64,000 bases of DNA from Olleya marilimosa CAM030 (GCF_000518485.1 NZ_JADR01000007.1:124001-188000); one strand, 5' to 3'; shown: positions 15,638 to 24,561, counted from the first letter of the stretch. The notes: generated from the letters alone by a model not told the origin. Numbers and translations are program-made.

Positions 15638-17599
15638 TTACTCGTTTACAACTTTACCATTAACCGTTTTAATTGGTTTTTCTGACAGATGTACAGTGGA
15701 TACACCGTTATTTGTATGTGATGATATGTTTAATTCTGAATTATTTTTAACTAAATCTAAAGCCTTATCAGAGGTAATGGCTTCTCCATTATAATAAAAT
15801 GAAGCGTCTTTTTTTGCCATACTAATAATGTGATCTGTAGTTTTCATTGGAGGTGGTGGAGGTGGAAGTGTTAAGTCATCATCCTTCCAAGTTTTTTTAA
15901 ATTTAATAAAAACTTTACCGTCTTTATAAACTTTAGTTATTTTTTGACCAGGAATTACTTTGCTACCATCTGTTGGAATATTAGATAATTTATTCCCTTT
16001 TTTGTCGACTTCAATTCCTGATTTGTTATAATACTTAGTTTTGTTTTTTGTTGTTACAAAAAAATGAGCCTCATCATTAATGTTTATAAATCCTGTTTCA
16101 GTATCTGAATGTAAAGGAGTTGGTGGTGGAGGAGGGTTTTTATAAACTTTACCTTTTATGATTTTATTTTCTTTATCGTATTTTTTTATAACTCGTTCTT
16201 GTTTTTCTCTCTCCTCTGGTGTTGCATTTGGATTTACAGGTGGAGGTGGAGGAGGTGGTGGAATACTAGACGCGTCTCCTTTTTTAACTTTAGGTGATTC
16301 TGAGTAGTTCTCATCATTTTTGTCTACAACCTTAATAACAACAGGCTTAAATTTGTTGGATTTAGTTTTGATATCAAATAGTTGAATAATATCACCTTTT
16401 TTTGTTTTTAAAACATATTGTCTAGTTTCATTATTAGGCATGTTACCTTCGTTAAATAATGTTTTAATTCCAGGGATTTTTAACTTAAAGTTAGTTATAT
16501 CTTCTTGGTTAGTTGTGCTTAAAATTAACTCTGCTATTCCTTTTTTTGATAAGTTAAGTGTACAACCATCACATGCTATTCCGTTAATTTTTAGCGTTGG
16601 GTTTTGATTAAGGTAATTGATTTTTAATTGTCCGATTTTGTCTAAATCATCTTCAATTTGTTTTGTTAAGGTGTTTTGCCTAGTATTTACTTCTTTTTCA
16701 TCTTGAAAAAGCATAGCTGGAGTTAATTCTTTTTCAACTTCTTTCGTGCTACTAAAACTATAAAGTAATAGCGCTAATAATGGTAATAGCAATACGCTAC
16801 GTATCCATTTTGTTCTTTTTGGTGTTTGTGTTTTCATAAGTGTAAAACGTTTTTTGATTGATGAATAATTGATAGCATTTGCTAATGCTAATTCTTGTTG
16901 ATTAGACGAGAATTGTAATAAAATTGTTTGATAAGTTTTAGTGTCGACCCCTTGATTTATAACGTCTTGATCTGCTAAAAATTCATGATTAAGTTTTACT
17001 TCTTTTTTTAGCCAATATACTAATGGATTAAACCAAAACACAACTTGAAGTAGCTCTATAAATATGATGTCTAAACTATGTTTTTGTTTAGCGTGTGTTT
17101 GTTCGTGAAGTAAGACTTCGGGTGGAATTTGATTATTTTCAAACTTGTTTTTATTTAAAAAGATGAAATTAAAAAACGTATGCGGAACTTCTATTTGTTC
17201 CATTAAAACATTGATAAAAGACTTACTTTTAACTTTAGTATGTTTTCTGATTTTTGAAATTATTTGAAACAGATTAATGCAGAATCTAATAAAAAATAAA
17301 CCTACTCCTAAAGCATAAATACTCCATAATATGATAAATAAGTAGTTTGTTTCTTCTACTATTTTAAAATTTGTGTCTAATGGTATTGTTGGTGATGTAT
17401 CAAAAATTAATGATGAGTTATCAAAATTAGGTTGTACATATTTTACAAATGTTATAAAAGGTATGATAGCTGCTATTGCTACAGCAACCAATAGATAAAC
17501 TCTTTTAAATTTATGCACACTTAATGGTTCTAAAGCTATTTTGTAAAACAATAGTAAAACCAAAAGGCAAACACTGGATTTTAATAGTAATAGTTCCAT
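15638..17599 (-). CDS. BlaR1-like M56 family membrane metallopeptidase with a proline-rich periplasmic tail
   Basis: A 653-residue protein. Four hydrophobic segments lie in the first 310 residues. The cytoplasmic peptidase motif HEQTH (165-169) with the downstream glutamate in LNHEFLAD (Glu206) forms the zinc site of M56 peptidases. After the last membrane helix (about 272-285) comes a long periplasmic region with three polyproline runs, each near a KxGK or lysine-rich segment, and no penicillin-binding domain. The sensor therefore differs from BlaR1. By family, the peptidase inactivates the BlaI-type repressor encoded 2 bp upstream. The signal is unknown. No beta-lactamase is nearby. Confidence 0.8.
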   Translation of the reverse strand: MELLLLKSSVCLLVLLLFYKIALEPLSVHKFKRVYLLVAVAIAAIIPFITFVKYVQPNFDNSSLIFDTSPTIPLDTNFKIVEETNYLFIILWSIYALGVGLFFIRFCINLFQIISKIRKHTKVKSKSFINVLMEQIEVPHTFFNFIFLNKNKFENNQIPPEVLLHEQTHAKQKHSLDIIFIELLQVVFWFNPLVYWLKKEVKLNHEFLADQDVINQGVDTKTYQTILLQFSSNQQELALANAINYSSIKKRFTLMKTQTPKRTKWIRSVLLLPLLALLLYSFSSTKEVEKELTPAMLFQDEKEVNTRQNTLTKQIEDDLDKIGQLKINYLNQNPTLKINGIACDGCTLNLSKKGIAELILSTTNQEDITNFKLKIPGIKTLFNEGNMPNNETRQYVLKTKKGDIIQLFDIKTKSNKFKPVVIKVVDKNDENYSESPKVKKGDASSIPPPPPPPPVNPNATPEEREKQERVIKKYDKENKIIKGKVYKNPPPPPTPLHSDTETGFININDEAHFFVTTKNKTKYYNKSGIEVDKKGNKLSNIPTDGSKVIPGQKITKVYKDGKVFIKFKKTWKDDDLTLPPPPPPMKTTDHIISMAKKDASFYYNGEAITSDKALDLVKNNSELNISSHTNNGVSTVHLSEKPIKTVNGKVVNE

Positions 17600-17601
17600 G
17601 A

Positions 17602-17967
17602 TTACTTGTTTTTAATTTCGTTGTCAATTATTGCTCTTAACTCCTCTAATTCATTTTTACTTAAATCGGTTTCTTTTGTAAAAAACGACGCAAATTGTGA
17701 GCTGCTATTGTTAAAAAAGTTTTTAATCAAGCCATTTACATGCTTAGAAAAGTAATCTTTTTTCTTTACTAAAGGGAAGTATTGTCTAGAGTTTCCAAAC
17801 GTTGTGTAATCTACAAAACCCTTGTCAGTCATACGTTTTAATAACGTTGCAACGGTTGTGTTTGCTGGTTTTGGTTCTGGATAGGCTTCTAGTAAATCTT
17901 TCATGAAAGCTTTTTCTAGTTTCCATAAATGACTCATTAATTCTTCTTCCGTTTTTGATAATTGCAT
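17602..17967 (-). CDS. BlaI/MecI/CopY family transcriptional repressor
   Basis: A 121-residue winged-helix protein. MQLSKTEEELMSHLWKLEKAFMKDLLEA and the recognition-helix region ANTTVATLLKRMTDKGFVDY are the typical family pattern, followed by the wing (GNSRQYFPLV) and a C-terminal dimerisation helix region. It is the first gene of a two-gene operon with the M56 peptidase (2-bp gap). Two perfect TACA-N2-TGTA palindromes lie just upstream, so autorepression relieved by the peptidase is likely. Target genes beyond this operon are not visible here. Confidence 0.9.
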   Translation of the reverse strand: MQLSKTEEELMSHLWKLEKAFMKDLLEAYPEPKPANTTVATLLKRMTDKGFVDYTTFGNSRQYFPLVKKKDYFSKHVNGLIKNFFNNSSSQFASFFTKETDLSKNELEELRAIIDNEIKNK

Positions 17968-18030
17968 GTCTACAAGTTTAGATTAACTTCTACAAATGTA
18001 GAATAAAAATTCGATTCTACAAATGTAGAG
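17968..18030 (-). promoter_or_regulatory. BlaI-type operator array
   Basis: TTCTACAAATGTAGAA (17988-18003) is a perfect 7+2+7 palindrome. TTCTACAAATGTAGAG (18015-18030) repeats it with one end mismatch, with centres 27 bp apart. A weaker third site, TCTACAAGTTTAGA (17969-17982), abuts the repressor start codon. The TACA/TGTA core is that of MecI/BlaI operators. Confidence 0.8.
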
Positions 18031-18132
18031 TTGTTTTTTTGTGTTTTTATTTATAAAAGAAAGTACAGTTTGTGTTTCATTTTGAGTAAGTTAGGGTTGA
18101 ATGATCTTGCATATGTTGTCACTTACACTAGG

Positions 18133-18157
18133 TCATCCTGAACTAGTTTCAGGATCT
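18133..18157. repeat. Short palindromic intergenic repeat (type ATCCTGAA)
   Basis: ATCCTGAA (18135-18142) and TTCAGGAT (18148-18155) form a hairpin preceded by GTC. This TCATCCTGAA...TTCAGGATCT type of element is recurrent in flavobacterial intergenic DNA. A related one lies at 50071-50097. The rest of 18031-18253 shows nothing recognisable. Confidence 0.5.
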
Positions 18158-18253
18158 CACCCCAAACGGAAATAACTATGTTATCACAAAAAAGGCACGC
18201 CTAAATAAAGACTTTTTATTAAGCTGTTTTTTATGACAAGTATAGATTAGTCA

Positions 18254-19144
18254 CTACTTTCTAGAGCGTAAACTCTCTATAATAACCGTTGATAAGATTA
18301 AAATTCCACCAAAAAAAGTGTTCCAAGTAGGAATTTCGTTTAAAAAGAAAAAGGCAATTATAATACCGAATATTGGTTGCGTACTACCAATAATACTTGC
18401 TGTACTGACTTTAAAATGGTTTAAACTTTGAATAAATAAGGTGTGGCCAATTGCTGTAGTTACTAATGCTAGAATGATTACAAACGGAAACTGTGTGCTT
18501 ATATTAGAAGTGTCGTATAAAAATAAGGCAGGTAATAAAATGATGCTAATTATTAATAATTGAAAAAACATTAGACTGCTACCATGGTAGGAGGTTACGT
18601 ATTGTTTAAGTATTAAAATACGCATAGCATAACAGAAGGCAGACAATAGTCCAAACAGAATCCCTTTTACTGAGTCATTTTGAAAGTCTAATTCTGGAGA
18701 GAGAATGTAAATCCCTAAAAGTACCATAGCGCCTAATAAAAGGTGCATATAGTCAAATTTTGTTTTAGAAAATAAGGGTTCTAAAAAAGCTGTCATTATA
18801 GGAAATGTAAATAAAGCTAGCATACCAATTGCAACACTTGATAGTTGCAGCGCTATAAAGTAAGTAATCCAATGCGAAGCCATAAATAAGGCGCTTAACA
18901 CAAATGCACCTAAGTCTCTTTTAGAGTTTATTTTTAGGGTAATGTTTTTGTATTTACAATAGCCTAATAGTAGAAACAAAGCTAAAAAACTACGCCACCA
19001 AATGGTTACAGGAGCAGGCATGCTTATATAGCGACCTAAACTACCTGATGTACTAATTAGTAGTGTGGCAAAGGTTAGTGCTAATACGTGCTTTAAATGT
19101 TGGTCTTTCACTTTGATTGGTTGTGTAAGCGGTAGTAATGGCAT
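18254..19144 (-). CDS. EamA/DMT superfamily transporter
   Basis: A 296-residue protein with ten hydrophobic segments in two internally similar halves, the EamA duplication. The first half contains ISTSGSLGRYISMPAPVTIWWRSFLALFLLL, and the second half begins near GILFGLLSAFCYAMRILILKQYV and ends ...GSTQPIFGIIIAFFFLNEIPTWNTFFGGILI, both standard DMT patterns. Such proteins export or import small metabolites; the substrate cannot be predicted. The gene stands alone, with the palindromic repeat element at 19141-19228 over its start. Confidence 0.85.
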   Translation of the reverse strand: MPLLPLTQPIKVKDQHLKHVLALTFATLLISTSGSLGRYISMPAPVTIWWRSFLALFLLLGYCKYKNITLKINSKRDLGAFVLSALFMASHWITYFIALQLSSVAIGMLALFTFPIMTAFLEPLFSKTKFDYMHLLLGAMVLLGIYILSPELDFQNDSVKGILFGLLSAFCYAMRILILKQYVTSYHGSSLMFFQLLIISIILLPALFLYDTSNISTQFPFVIILALVTTAIGHTLFIQSLNHFKVSTASIIGSTQPIFGIIIAFFFLNEIPTWNTFFGGILILSTVIIESLRSRK

Positions 19145-19228
19145 CCTTTATTTTGCTGCCATATATGGCAAAATAAAGATATAATGGATGACGCGACCAC
19201 CTTTTGCCACTTTTAAAGCAAAAGGTGG
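19141..19228. repeat. Palindromic dispersed repeat, copy 1
   Basis: CTTTATTTT (19146-19154) and AAAATAAAG (19170-19178) enclose the smaller palindrome GCCATATATGGC. ATATAATGGATGACGCGACC follows, then an 11-bp stem CCACCTTTTGC/GCAAAAGGTGG (19197-19207/19218-19228). The segment GGCATCCTTT...AAGATATAATG...ACGCGACC recurs at 22238-22360. Confidence 0.6.
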
Positions 19229-19241
19229 TGACACCCTAATT

Positions 19242-20630
19242 TTACTTATGCATTTCAGTAAAATACTTATAGAAATACGGAATGGTTTCTATTCCTTTTA
19301 AGTAATTCCATACTCCAAAATGTTCGTTTGGACTGTGTATGGCGTCGCTATCTAAACCAAAGCCCATTAAAATGGTTTTACTTTTAAGTTCTTGCTCGAA
19401 TAATGAGACGATTGGAATACTTCCTCCACTACGTTGTGGTATTGGTGTTTTTCCAAAGGTTTCTTGATAGGCTTTACTTGCTGCTTGATAACCGACACTA
19501 TCTATTGGTGTTACGTAACCTTGTCCACCATGATGAGGTGTTACTTTTACTTTAACGCCTTTTGGTGCAATGCTTTCAAAATGTTTTTTGAATAAGTCTG
19601 TGATGTTTTCCCAATCTTGGTTTGGTACTAAACGCATCGATATTTTTGCAAATGCTTGACTTGCTATTACTGTTTTTGCGCCTTCGCCAGTATAACCACC
19701 CCAAATACCGTTAACGTCTAAGGTTGGTCTTATGCTGTTACGCTCGTTGGTGGTATAGCCTTCTTCTCCGTAAACAGCATCAATGTCTAAAGCTTCTTTG
19801 TATTTGTCTAATGAAAACGGAGCTTTTGCCATTTGTGCACGCTCGTCTAAAGATAATTCTTCTACGTTGTCATAAAATCCAGGAATGGTAATATGATTGT
19901 TGTCATCGTGTAATGATGCAATCATTTTAGTTAAAACGTTTATTGGATTTGCTACTGCACCACCATATAATCCTGAGTGTAAATCGCGATTTGGTCCTGT
20001 AACTTCTACCTCAACATAACTTAAACCACGTAATCCTGTTGTAATGGATGGTGTGTCTTGTGCGATCATACCAGTATCACTAATTAGGATCACATCGTTA
20101 GATAATTTGTCTTGGTTTTGTTTTACAAATTTAGCAAGGTTAACACTTCCAACTTCCTCTTCTCCTTCTATCATAAACTTGACGTTACAAGGTAAAGCGT
20201 TGTTTTTTGTCATAAACTCCAGTGCTTTGACGTGCATATACATTTGTCCTTTGTCGTCACAAGCACCACGTGCAAAAATAGCGCCTTCTGGATGTAAATC
20301 TGTTGTTTTAATCACAGGATCGAATGGTGGCGAAGTCCATAAATTTAATGGATCAGGTGGTTGTACATCGTAATGACCATAAACTAAAACGGTTGGTAAA
20401 TCTTTATCAATTATTTTATGAGCATAAATAATTGGGTAGCCTTCTGTTTCGCAAATTTCTACAACATCACAACCAGCCTCTTTTAAGCTTTTTGCAACAG
20501 CATCGGCTGTGTTTATAGTGTCCTGTTTATAGGCAGAGTCTGCACTAATAGAGGGAATTTTAAGTAGTTCTATTAATTCGTCAAGAAAACGTTGTTTATT
20601 TTCTTGGACGTAAGATTTTATGTTTTTCAT
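19242..20630 (-). CDS. M20 family dipeptidase
   Basis: A 462-residue cytoplasmic metallopeptidase. The dinuclear zinc-site motifs appear in order: VYGHYDVQPPD, ARGACDDKGQMYMHVKA, the catalytic/metal glutamates MIEGEEEVGS, LISDTGM, and the C-terminal histidine segment DAIHSPNEHFG. The lid/dimerisation domain lies between (GLRGLSYVEVEVTGPNRDLHSGLYGG). Length and motifs match the dipeptidase group of M20 (peptidase V/CNDP-like), which hydrolyses dipeptides. It is monogenic, and nothing in its neighbours refines the substrate. Confidence 0.9.
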   Translation of the reverse strand: MKNIKSYVQENKQRFLDELIELLKIPSISADSAYKQDTINTADAVAKSLKEAGCDVVEICETEGYPIIYAHKIIDKDLPTVLVYGHYDVQPPDPLNLWTSPPFDPVIKTTDLHPEGAIFARGACDDKGQMYMHVKALEFMTKNNALPCNVKFMIEGEEEVGSVNLAKFVKQNQDKLSNDVILISDTGMIAQDTPSITTGLRGLSYVEVEVTGPNRDLHSGLYGGAVANPINVLTKMIASLHDDNNHITIPGFYDNVEELSLDERAQMAKAPFSLDKYKEALDIDAVYGEEGYTTNERNSIRPTLDVNGIWGGYTGEGAKTVIASQAFAKISMRLVPNQDWENITDLFKKHFESIAPKGVKVKVTPHHGGQGYVTPIDSVGYQAASKAYQETFGKTPIPQRSGGSIPIVSLFEQELKSKTILMGFGLDSDAIHSPNEHFGVWNYLKGIETIPYFYKYFTEMHK

Positions 20631-20713
20631 TGAAAAATATTATTGGATTTAGGTAAAAATACAAAAAGGATAATAATTTGTTTGAAGTTATTATGAATAT
20701 TCAAACTATTGTT

Positions 20714-20721
20714 TATATTTG
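20714..20721 (+). promoter_or_regulatory. -7 promoter element (TATATTTG) of tRNA-Leu
   Basis: A perfect TAnnTTTG, 26 bp upstream of the mature tRNA 5' end. Confidence 0.6.
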
Positions 20722-20746
20722 CAATCCGAAATTATCGGTATAAGTT

Positions 20747-20828
20747 GCAGGCGTGGTGGAATTGGTAGACACGCTAGACTTAGGATCTAGTGCCGCGAGG
20801 TGTGAGAGTTCGAGTCTCTCCGCCTGTA
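20747..20828 (+). tRNA. tRNA-Leu (anticodon UAG)
   Basis: The acceptor stem GCAGGCG pairs with CGCCTGT (20821-20827), with discriminator A. The D arm is TGGAATTGGTAGACAC. The anticodon stem CTAGA/TCTAG encloses loop CTTAGGA with anticodon TAG at 20781-20783. It has a long type II variable arm and the T-arm sequence GTTCGAGTC. CCA is not encoded. Confidence 0.95.
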
Positions 20829-20834
20829 CAGAGT

Positions 20835-20868
20835 AAAAAAGCTTCTCAATATTTGAGAAGCTTTTTTT
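20835..20868. terminator. Bidirectional terminator after tRNA-Leu
   Basis: AAAAAAGCTTCTCAA pairs with TTGAGAAGCTTTTTT around a short loop. The stop codon of the leftward GT-C gene (20846-20848) lies inside the stem. Confidence 0.85.
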
Positions 20869-22210
20869 GTTTTAATACGTCCCAAAATAGCGCTGTAAAA
20901 ACCACAAGATATTCAAAGCCTATAATCCATAAATTTTCGGTGTTATCTGCATTGGCATATGCTAAATAGCTTATTATAATTATAAAACTCCAAATTAATG
21001 GATACTTGTAGTTTGTAAATATAGAAAGCAATAAAATGGAAGCAATGTACCAAGGGTGTACTGTTGTGCTTAGTAATAAGTATACTGTAAAAGCGATAAG
21101 CATACTTTTTATCAAGGTTATAAAATTTTGATTTTGTCTAGTTAATGCTATATACCAAATGGAGGTAAAAATTATTACAGGTAATATTTTACCAATTATT
21201 GCTATTTGATTGTAGCCTGTTATTAAATAACCAACCTCTCGAGCGATGTAATATATACTTGCATTAAACTCAAAGTCTCCAAACCATAACCCTACGGTTT
21301 TAGAGTAGTTGTTTACAAATTCCATTGAGAAAAATGGTGTAAATAATACTAATGTAGAGACACCAATAATTATATAGAAGTAAATTAGTTTTTTGAAATC
21401 AATTTTGGAATGGTTGTCTTTAACTCTAAACCATTTTACAAATAATGGTAAAAATAAAAGAGGAACTAATTTTGTTGAAATAGATAGCGCAAAAATTACC
21501 GCAGACCATTGCCATTTGTTTTTATGTAATAAGTATAAACTTAAGATTAAGAAGAATAACATAACACCTTCAAAGTGTAAATTTCCTGTTAGCTCTATAA
21601 CTATAAAAGGATTTAGGATAAACCAGAATATTTTATATTGAGATAGTTCGAGTCTTTTTAAAAGTTTAGCCCCAAAATATAGGGTTCCTATATCTGCTGC
21701 TATTATTATAAGTCTTAAACCTATTACAGACCCTAGTATGTTTGATGAAGATATTAGATTTGCTATAGTAAATAGTAATTGATTTATGGGAGGATAGTTG
21801 GAGTAGTGGCTGGCGTTAAGCGCTTGCATGCCTACTACTAGTTGTTGTGCTTGACTTATTGGATACTCTCCTAATGCTATAAAACTTGCAGGTGTATGTA
21901 GGTAAGGATTAAAACCTTGTAATATCATGCGTCCATCCCAAATAAAACGGTAAAAATCTTGTGATAAATTAGGGATTGCTATTAAAAAGATTAATCTGCT
22001 AATGATTGCAATTGCAATTAAAAGCTTAAAATTGTTTTTATTGTTGTTTACTATTTTGATGAATAATCCAAATAATACAATATATATGGATATTAAATTG
22101 GTGTGATCTGTTCTGGCTAAATTATAAGCAAATACACCATACAAACAAAAGCTAGCTAGTATTAGCAGTAATGTTAGTTTGTTAGTTTTTAAAAATAATG
22201 TATTAAGCAT
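20846..22210 (-). CDS. GT-C fold polyprenyl-linked mannosyltransferase-like membrane protein
   Basis: A 454-residue protein with about twelve hydrophobic segments. The first large extracytoplasmic loop has the acidic signature SQDFYRFIWDGRMILQGFNPYLHTP, as in GT87/MptB-like transferases (a D-x-Y-R-Y/F-xWD-G pattern). Further motifs are SNYPPINQLLF and TVHPWYIASILLL. Such enzymes use a polyprenyl-phosphate-linked sugar on the outer face of the inner membrane. The DPM1-like GT2 encoded at 23869, in the next run upstream, could supply that donor. Its stop codon lies inside the tRNA-Leu terminator stem. Product unknown. Confidence 0.75.
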   Translation of the reverse strand: MLNTLFLKTNKLTLLLILASFCLYGVFAYNLARTDHTNLISIYIVLFGLFIKIVNNNKNNFKLLIAIAIISRLIFLIAIPNLSQDFYRFIWDGRMILQGFNPYLHTPASFIALGEYPISQAQQLVVGMQALNASHYSNYPPINQLLFTIANLISSSNILGSVIGLRLIIIAADIGTLYFGAKLLKRLELSQYKIFWFILNPFIVIELTGNLHFEGVMLFFLILSLYLLHKNKWQWSAVIFALSISTKLVPLLFLPLFVKWFRVKDNHSKIDFKKLIYFYIIIGVSTLVLFTPFFSMEFVNNYSKTVGLWFGDFEFNASIYYIAREVGYLITGYNQIAIIGKILPVIIFTSIWYIALTRQNQNFITLIKSMLIAFTVYLLLSTTVHPWYIASILLLSIFTNYKYPLIWSFIIIISYLAYANADNTENLWIIGFEYLVVFTALFWDVLKQKKLLKY

Positions 22211-22237
22211 GATGCGTCCTGCGTTAGCGGTTGAAAT

Positions 22238-22360
22238 GGCATCCTTTTTTGCGATATTATAAAACTAGATTTTAAAGTTTAGCAAGGGTTTTGCTTTGTA
22301 AAACAGTTTTAAATGAATGTAAATTTGTATCGCAGAAAAGATATAATGAAAAACGCGACC
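22238..22360. repeat. Palindromic dispersed repeat, copy 2
   Basis: GGCATCCTTTTTTGCGATA (22238-22256) is matched about 70 bp on by TATCGCA and then AAGATATAATGAAAAACGCGACC-type sequence (22328-22360). The ends correspond to copy 1 at 19141. Nothing coding is visible in the gap 22211-22381. Confidence 0.55.
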
Positions 22361-22381
22361 CTTGTGGTAACGCCCAAAATA

Positions 22382-23872
22382 TTATGCTTTAGAGGTTAGG
22401 GATTTAAAAAATACAAATCCAAATCCTATGGTTAACATTAAGTGAAATGGGAATAAACCAAAGTCACCACCTTTATCTCCAACCACAAAAGCACTGTACA
22501 TACCAAACGCAAAGTATAACATCAATGCACCTTCAAAAATAACATTAATGGATATGTTTTTACGTAAATATTTATTGCCTTTCCAACTATCTTTAAGTGT
22601 GCTAATATTAAATTTTGGTGTGCGTACAAACTCACTACGTTTACCAACATGGCCTTCTAATACTGCAATAGAATTGTGTAATGAAAAGCCCATTGCTATT
22701 GAGAAAAACGTAAAAAATAGTGCAATGTATTTTAAAAAATCTTTAAATGTATTACCATGACTTTGCTTGTACATCACCCAGTAGCATACAAAAAAGATAA
22801 TTGTGCTAACTACAAAAAAGCTCATGACGTAAAAGTATGGTCTTAAGTGTGCATATTCGTTTTTAATGTACAACATCGGGATGCTTAAAATACCAACTAT
22901 TAGTACGTTTAAAAACATAGTACTATTTAATAAGTGTAATAACCCGTGAAGTTTAGTTTTAGCAGAAATATTTTTGCTTGTAATGACACGTCCAAACATT
23001 TTTTGGAAGTTTTCTGCACCACCTTTATTCCATCTAAATTGTTGTGATCTTGCTGCACTAATTACCACAGGAAGTTCTGCCGGAGTTTCAACGTCTTCTA
23101 AATACTTAAATTTCCAGTTTTTAAGTTGCGCTCTGTAACTTAAATCTAAATCTTCTGTTAAGGTGTCACCTTCCCAGTTTCCTGCGTCTAAAATACAGTC
23201 TTTACGCCAAACACCAGCTGTACCATTAAAGTTAATAAAATGTCCTTTGCTACTACGTCCAACTTGCTCTAAAGTAAAATGTGCGTCTAAAGCAAAAGCT
23301 TGTATTTTTGTTAATGTAGAATAGTCTCTGTTAATGTGTCCCCAACGAGTTTGTACCACACCAATTTCTGGGTCCTTAAAAAACGGAATAGTTTTTTTAA
23401 GCCAATTTGGTTTTGGTAAAAAATCGGCATCAAAAATAGCAATGTATTCTCCTTTTGCTATTTCTAAACCTTCTTTTAAAGCACCTGCTTTAAAACCTTG
23501 TCTGTTGGTTCTAGTAATATGTGTAATATCTAACCCTTTTGTTTTAAGTTGGTCAACGTGTGCTTTGGTTGTAGCAACGGTCTCATCTGTAGAGTCGTCT
23601 AAAACTTGGATTTCTAATTTATCTTTTGGATAGTCCATTAAGGCTATGTTGTCCAATAGACGATCCATAACGTACAACTCGTTAAAAACAGGAAGTTGAA
23701 TAGTTACAAACGGAATTTCTTCTGAATTATTAAAGTTAAATTTTGGTCCGTTTTCTTCTTTCTTTTTTGATGCTAAGTAATTAAACAAAAGGTTTAATTG
23801 TGCCAAAGCATACATGAAAATAAGTACTAGCGCAATGCTATAAATAATAATGGTAATGGTTTCGAGAATCAC
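22382..23872 (-). CDS. Processive GT2 glycosyltransferase (cellulose-synthase-like)
   Basis: A 496-residue membrane protein. An N-terminal helix (TITIIIYSIALVLIFMYALAQ) is followed by the GT-A domain: PFVTIQLPVFNELYVMDRLLD, VLDDSTDET, AIFDADFLPKPNW (DxD), GTAGVWRK, GDTLTEDLDLSYRA (TED base) and the processivity motif QQFRW. At least four C-terminal membrane helices follow, and the arrangement equals that of BcsA/CsgA-type beta-glycan synthases and ceramide glucosyltransferase-like enzymes, without a PilZ domain. The start is GTG at 23872, overlapping the stop of the DPM1-like gene (GTGA). The acceptor could be a lipid or a growing glycan; undecided. Confidence 0.85.
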   Translation of the reverse strand: MILETITIIIYSIALVLIFMYALAQLNLLFNYLASKKKEENGPKFNFNNSEEIPFVTIQLPVFNELYVMDRLLDNIALMDYPKDKLEIQVLDDSTDETVATTKAHVDQLKTKGLDITHITRTNRQGFKAGALKEGLEIAKGEYIAIFDADFLPKPNWLKKTIPFFKDPEIGVVQTRWGHINRDYSTLTKIQAFALDAHFTLEQVGRSSKGHFINFNGTAGVWRKDCILDAGNWEGDTLTEDLDLSYRAQLKNWKFKYLEDVETPAELPVVISAARSQQFRWNKGGAENFQKMFGRVITSKNISAKTKLHGLLHLLNSTMFLNVLIVGILSIPMLYIKNEYAHLRPYFYVMSFFVVSTIIFFVCYWVMYKQSHGNTFKDFLKYIALFFTFFSIAMGFSLHNSIAVLEGHVGKRSEFVRTPKFNISTLKDSWKGNKYLRKNISINVIFEGALMLYFAFGMYSAFVVGDKGGDFGLFPFHLMLTIGFGFVFFKSLTSKA

Positions 23873-24561
23873 TTTTTAAAACTGTATTTGAAAATCCACG
23901 TTAGTATTTTAACGCCTGCAAATATACTACCTTTTATTGTTCCTGAAACTTTTGAGACACCAATTCTATTTCTGTAGTTTACAGGGACTTCTATATAGCT
24001 TAGTTTTTGCTTTAATACTTTTAGTTGCATTTCTACCGTCCAACCATAGGTTTTGTCTACCATGTTTAAAGCTAGAAGCTTATCATATTTAATAGCTCTA
24101 AATGGTCCTAAGTCTGAAAATTTAGCACCAAAAAAAAGTGACATTAAGGTTGTTGCTAACCAATTACCAAACACTTGTTGTGGCATCATACTGCCTTCTT
24201 CTCTTAATTTTTTGACACGTGCACCAATAACAAAGTCCATATTTTGATCTATAATTGGCGCAACAATTTTGGTTAATTCTTCCGGATAGTCACTATAATC
24301 TCCATCTAAAAACACCACAATATCAGGTTTACTATCTTGTTTAGCGATATAATCCATACCTTTTAAGCAAGCATAACCGTAGCCTTTATTGTTTTCTTGT
24401 AAAACAGTTGCTCCTGCGTTTTTGGCATTAGCTTCTGTTAAGTCTGTCGAGTTGTTGCTAACCACAATCACCTCGTCCACTATAGAAGGTATGTCTTTAA
24501 TAACTTGAGCAATCGAGTCTTGCTCATTGTAGGCAGGAATGATGACTTTTATTTTGGTCAT
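23869..24561 (-). CDS. DPM1-like GT2 polyprenyl-phosphate glycosyltransferase
   Basis: A 230-residue protein without membrane helices. It begins KVIIPAYNEQDSIAQVI, with DEVIVVSNNSTDLTEANAKNAGATVLQENNKGYGYACLKGM, VVFLDGDYSDYPEEL (DxD-type), ATTLMSLFFGAKFSDLGPFRAIKYDKL and EVPVNYRNRIGVSKVSGT, all diagnostic of the DPM/DPG synthase family. It transfers a sugar from a nucleotide donor to polyprenyl phosphate. Overlaps of 4 bp on both sides (ATGA and GTGA) couple it to the MORN gene upstream and the processive GT2 downstream. Confidence 0.85.
   Translation of the reverse strand: MTKIKVIIPAYNEQDSIAQVIKDIPSIVDEVIVVSNNSTDLTEANAKNAGATVLQENNKGYGYACLKGMDYIAKQDSKPDIVVFLDGDYSDYPEELTKIVAPIIDQNMDFVIGARVKKLREEGSMMPQQVFGNWLATTLMSLFFGAKFSDLGPFRAIKYDKLLALNMVDKTYGWTVEMQLKVLKQKLSYIEVPVNYRNRIGVSKVSGTIKGSIFAGVKILTWIFKYSFKK

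Noticed and set aside
15638-17967. Beta-lactam resistance module
   Set aside because: BlaI and M56 domains are present, but no beta-lactamase or penicillin-binding sensor domain is encoded nearby.
20747-20828. Integration site or genomic island boundary at tRNA-Leu
   Set aside because: No integrase and no repeat of the tRNA 3' end was found in the window.
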